Of a DNA stretch of 39,068 nucleotides, positions 36,685 to 39,068 are shown piece by piece (within the stretch, counting starts at the first letter, position 1; every line of letters starts with the position of its first letter). The position numbers were made by a program, and so were the translations under genes. This DNA comes from Candidatus Neomicrothrix sp. UBA825. GTDB taxonomy: Bacteria > Actinomycetota > Acidimicrobiia > Acidimicrobiales > UBA8592. The stretch lies in contig DBHP01000048.1 of NCBI GenBank assembly GCA_002295705.1, positions 1 to 39,068 of the forward strand, given 5' to 3'. The notes below the pieces were generated by a model. The model had not been told where the DNA came from. It was given only the letters and a program-made list of their open reading frames with translations, and made no database searches.

Positions 36685-37953
36685 ATGTTGCGAAGCAATT
36701 CAAGTGAAGATATGAGTAAAGGCGACGAATACCTTTTGAACCTTTTTCTCACCGATGAGGGAATAGCTGACCCTGCTATTTGGTATAAAAAGCTAAGAGA
36801 TGAATCACCAGTTTTTAGAAGTTCTTCAGGAGCGATCTTCCTTTCACGTTATGAGGATTGCAGGATCGTTTTTCGCGATAACCGACTAGGGAAAGATACT
36901 CGAGATGGTCCAGGAGGTACTGCTTTACCAAGAGAAGAATCTGAAGAAATCCGAGCCTATCGGGAACAAATTAGCGCAAATAGAGGTGACTCTTCCCCAT
37001 CTATGCTTTTTCTTAACCCTCCTGATCATACTCGGCTCCGAGGATTAGTAAGCAGGGCCTTTACTCCACGACGCGTTGAATCAATGCGTGAAAGTATTCA
37101 AGAACTTACTGAAGACTGTCTTGACAATCTTGCAGACGTTGGTGAGGGAGACGCAATGGAAATTCTTGGTTTCCTTCCAGTCAATGTCATAGGTGAACTA
37201 GTCGGAGTGCCACGTTCAGATTGGGAATACTTCAGACCTTTAGTCACCGCGGGTGTTGCATCTCTTGAGGCAGCACCTTCTTTGGAAGAACTCAAAGCAT
37301 CTACAGCGGCTTTTACAGAAATGGGAGAATATTTCACCACACTCCTTCAGGAACGCAAATCAGACCCAAAGGACGACCTTATGTCAGCCCTCATAGCGGT
37401 AGAGGAAAGTGGTGATCGTATCTCAGAAGCCGAGGTCGTAAGTACAGTGATTCTTTTATTTGCCGCAGGTATGGAAACAACACAAAACCTTATCGGAAAT
37501 GGATTAGGTGCTCTTTTCGCACACCCAGATCAAATGGACTTGTTATGGAATAACCAGGAATATGTTGAATCTGCGGTTGACGAGATGCTTCGTTGGGATA
37601 GCCCTGTGCAATTGGACGGTCGAACAGCTCTAGAAGATGCCGAAATACCCGATCTAAAACTACCAAAAGGAAGCCAAATCGTTACTCTCATTGGTGCAGC
37701 TAACCGTGATCCAGCAAGATTCACTAATCCAGATGATTTCCAAATCCAGCGAAATGAGGGTCAACCGCTCAGTTTTGCTTCAGGTATTCATTATTGTTTA
37801 GGGGCTAATCTTGCTCGGACAGAGGGCCAAGAAATGTTTAATGGTTTAATCAGACGGTTTAAAACCATTGAACAAGCTGGAAATTTAAAACAACGTGGAC
37901 GACTCACACTGCGAGGTTACGAGGCAGTCCCAGTGAAAGTAACATCGCGATGA
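36685..37953 (+). CDS. Cytochrome P450 (second)
   Basis: 422 residues. 'LNPPDHTRLRGLVSRAFTPRR' region near 110-130, I-helix AGMETT (261-266), ExxR at E300-R303 ('DEMLRWDSP'), and haem loop 'FASGIHYCLG' (364-373) with Cys371. Similar layout to bacterial CYP107-type enzymes, and clearly a different protein from the P450 at 11380. TTGGAG precedes the ATG; an in-frame ATG at codon 10 is the alternative. It overlaps the methyltransferase by ATGA, hinting that both act on one small molecule. No ferredoxin is nearby. Substrate unknown. Confidence 0.93.
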   Translation: MLRSNSSEDMSKGDEYLLNLFLTDEGIADPAIWYKKLRDESPVFRSSSGAIFLSRYEDCRIVFRDNRLGKDTRDGPGGTALPREESEEIRAYREQISANRGDSSPSMLFLNPPDHTRLRGLVSRAFTPRRVESMRESIQELTEDCLDNLADVGEGDAMEILGFLPVNVIGELVGVPRSDWEYFRPLVTAGVASLEAAPSLEELKASTAAFTEMGEYFTTLLQERKSDPKDDLMSALIAVEESGDRISEAEVVSTVILLFAAGMETTQNLIGNGLGALFAHPDQMDLLWNNQEYVESAVDEMLRWDSPVQLDGRTALEDAEIPDLKLPKGSQIVTLIGAANRDPARFTNPDDFQIQRNEGQPLSFASGIHYCLGANLARTEGQEMFNGLIRRFKTIEQAGNLKQRGRLTLRGYEAVPVKVTSR

Positions 37954-38522
37954 ATAATTCAGAAGAGTTATGGGACAAACGTTACAGCGATAATCCGCTT
38001 CTGAACCCTCCCTCGGAGTTTCTCGAAGTATTTGAACAATATCTGCCAACTCACGGGACCTGTATAGATATAGCGGGAGGGAATGGAAGAAATGCTCTTT
38101 GGTTTGCTAAGAAAGGCTACTCAACGTCTGTCATTGATATCAGTTCAGTTGCCCTTAATCAGGCAGCAAAGAGCGCTCAATCTCAAAACGTGGAACTTGA
38201 ATGTATCCACTGGGATATCGAGAAGCACCTTCTTCCTCCAGAACGAAAATGGGATATAGCGCTCCTTACCCTTTTCCTAAATAGAGGGATTTTGCAAACA
38301 GCGAACGAGTATCTAGCTCCACAAGGAGTACTCTTGTTCGCTCAACCCACCGAGAAAAACTTAGAACGACACCAACATCCAAGCGAGCGCTTCCTGCTTG
38401 GCTCTTCAGAAATATTTGAAATAAGCGAGAGTCTTTCCAGTATGGAAATCCTTCATGTAGATGAGGGATGGCGAGAATCCGGAAGACACGAAGCGTGGCT
38501 TGTTTGTAAGAAAATGATTTAA
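37950..38522 (+). CDS. Class I SAM-dependent methyltransferase (TehB-like)
   Basis: 190 residues. Motif I 'DIAGGNGRNALWFA' (40-53) and acidic motif II 'SVIDIS' with D63 follow the TehB/small-molecule methyltransferase pattern; 'WDIALLTLFLN' is motif IV-like and 'LAPQGVLLFAQPT' motif V-like. The fold is complete but short. Starts by ATGA overlap with the P450, so the two are translated together. Substrate unknown; tellurite or thiol methylation cannot be claimed from sequence. Confidence 0.8.
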   Translation: MNNSEELWDKRYSDNPLLNPPSEFLEVFEQYLPTHGTCIDIAGGNGRNALWFAKKGYSTSVIDISSVALNQAAKSAQSQNVELECIHWDIEKHLLPPERKWDIALLTLFLNRGILQTANEYLAPQGVLLFAQPTEKNLERHQHPSERFLLGSSEIFEISESLSSMEILHVDEGWRESGRHEAWLVCKKMI

Positions 38523-38597
38523 ACGCTTCGGTCCACTTGCGCTTATGGAATCTCTTTACTAATTGTAGAGATAGCTAATTCAACGAATTGGAGATGC

Positions 38598-39068
38598 ATG
38601 AACGGACAAATGGTTAATTTCCCCGTAAATGGCACGAATGCTGCTGGCTATCTTGCTGAAGCTAAGTCAGGTCAAGGTACTGGCGTTTTGGTTTTGCAGG
38701 AGTGGTGGGGTTTGGTTCCTCAAATTAAAGGAATCTGTGACCGACTTGCAGATCAAGGGTTCACTGCTCTTGCTCCAGATTTGTATCATGGTGAATTTGC
38801 ACAACACACTGAAATGGATAAGGCAGGCGAGCTTATGACAACGTTGCCTCCTGAAAGGGCAGCTCGCGATATGTCAGCTGCTATTGACTATCTTTTGTCA
38901 CATGATTCGTGTTCAAGTGAGCAGGCAGGTGTAATCGGCTTTTGTATGGGCGGTATGTTGACGTTACTGATAACAGCTCAAGAGGGAAACCGAGTGGCAG
39001 TCGCAGCCCCTTACTATGGTGCACCCCTTGGCGATCCATCGGTGAATTGGGACGGCCTTACTGCGAAA
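38598..39068 (+). CDS. Dienelactone hydrolase family protein (3' truncated by window edge)
   Basis: The ATG at 38598 with TTGGAG just upstream opens a frame that stays open to the edge (157 residues seen). 'GVLVLQEWWGL' (29-39, Glu35), 'APDLYHGE' and the nucleophile elbow 'GVIGFCMGG' (111-119, Cys116) are the standard blocks of dienelactone hydrolases; the Asp and His of the triad lie beyond the window. Codon use is unlike purA: I count 26 T-ending codons in its first 60, against 11 in purA codons 81-140. It follows the methyltransferase by 75 nt. Confidence 0.88.
   Translation, partial: MNGQMVNFPVNGTNAAGYLAEAKSGQGTGVLVLQEWWGLVPQIKGICDRLADQGFTALAPDLYHGEFAQHTEMDKAGELMTTLPPERAARDMSAAIDYLLSHDSCSSEQAGVIGFCMGGMLTLLITAQEGNRVAVAAPYYGAPLGDPSVNWDGLTAK

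Overview
The window looks like chromosomal DNA of a low-to-mid GC (about 40-45 % by eye), compact, free-living actinobacterium. A marine Acidimicrobiia-type lineage is my best guess, but this is inference. Supporting signs are the PurF with four Fe-S cysteines, the FolD 'VGRGLTIGRP' motif, PurH starting with an 'SVFDK' motif, and many genes with an apparent -10 box 6-8 nt before the start codon and no Shine-Dalgarno (leaderless style). A mix of Rieske oxygenase, P450s, luciferase-like (LLM) oxidoreductase and dienelactone hydrolases also fits. I see no rRNA, tRNA, CRISPR, insertion sequence or phage gene.

Layout: 1-1254 is the 3' part of a branched-chain amino-acid-type ABC substrate-binding protein, followed by a 13-bp hairpin. 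1361-15392 is the purine block: purA, purD, purE, purB, purC, a Rieske oxygenase, purS, purQ, purL, a P450 on the minus strand, then purF and purM. A HAD protein (+) and an LLM oxidoreductase (-) follow, meeting tail to tail. 17344-21358 holds a dienelactone hydrolase, an acidic coiled-coil protein (-), the helicase pcrA, and a membrane-anchored protein with a degenerate Rieske-like end (-). 21498-23529 is sucCD. 23595-26786 is purN, purH and an anchored Cys-rich M15 peptidase. 26900-29636 is a VOC protein, folD and icd. 29712-33343 encodes a heterodimeric ABC exporter with one degenerate ATP site, followed by mdh. 34420-36558 (-) is a lipid operon: DUF368 translocase, lipid kinase, SCP2-like protein. 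36685-38522 is a second P450 overlapping a methyltransferase. A second dienelactone hydrolase runs off the right edge.

How it works together: PurF, PurD, PurN, PurSQL, PurM, PurE, PurC, PurB and PurH cover PRPP to IMP, and PurA/PurB take IMP to AMP. The one expected enzyme not present is PurK (N5-CAIR synthetase), which class I PurE normally needs. FolD can supply the formyl-folate used by PurN and PurH. SucCD, Icd and Mdh are TCA enzymes clustered within 13 kb. The oxygenases have no ferredoxin or reductase nearby, so they must borrow electron partners encoded elsewhere.

I did not find a convincing wholly new system. The most interesting signals are the recurrent leaderless-start pattern, five out of five convergent gene pairs meeting within 6 nt or overlapping, oxygenases wedged into the purine cluster, the degenerate Rieske-like membrane protein, and the polyprenyl-phosphate/lipid kinase/SCP2 operon.
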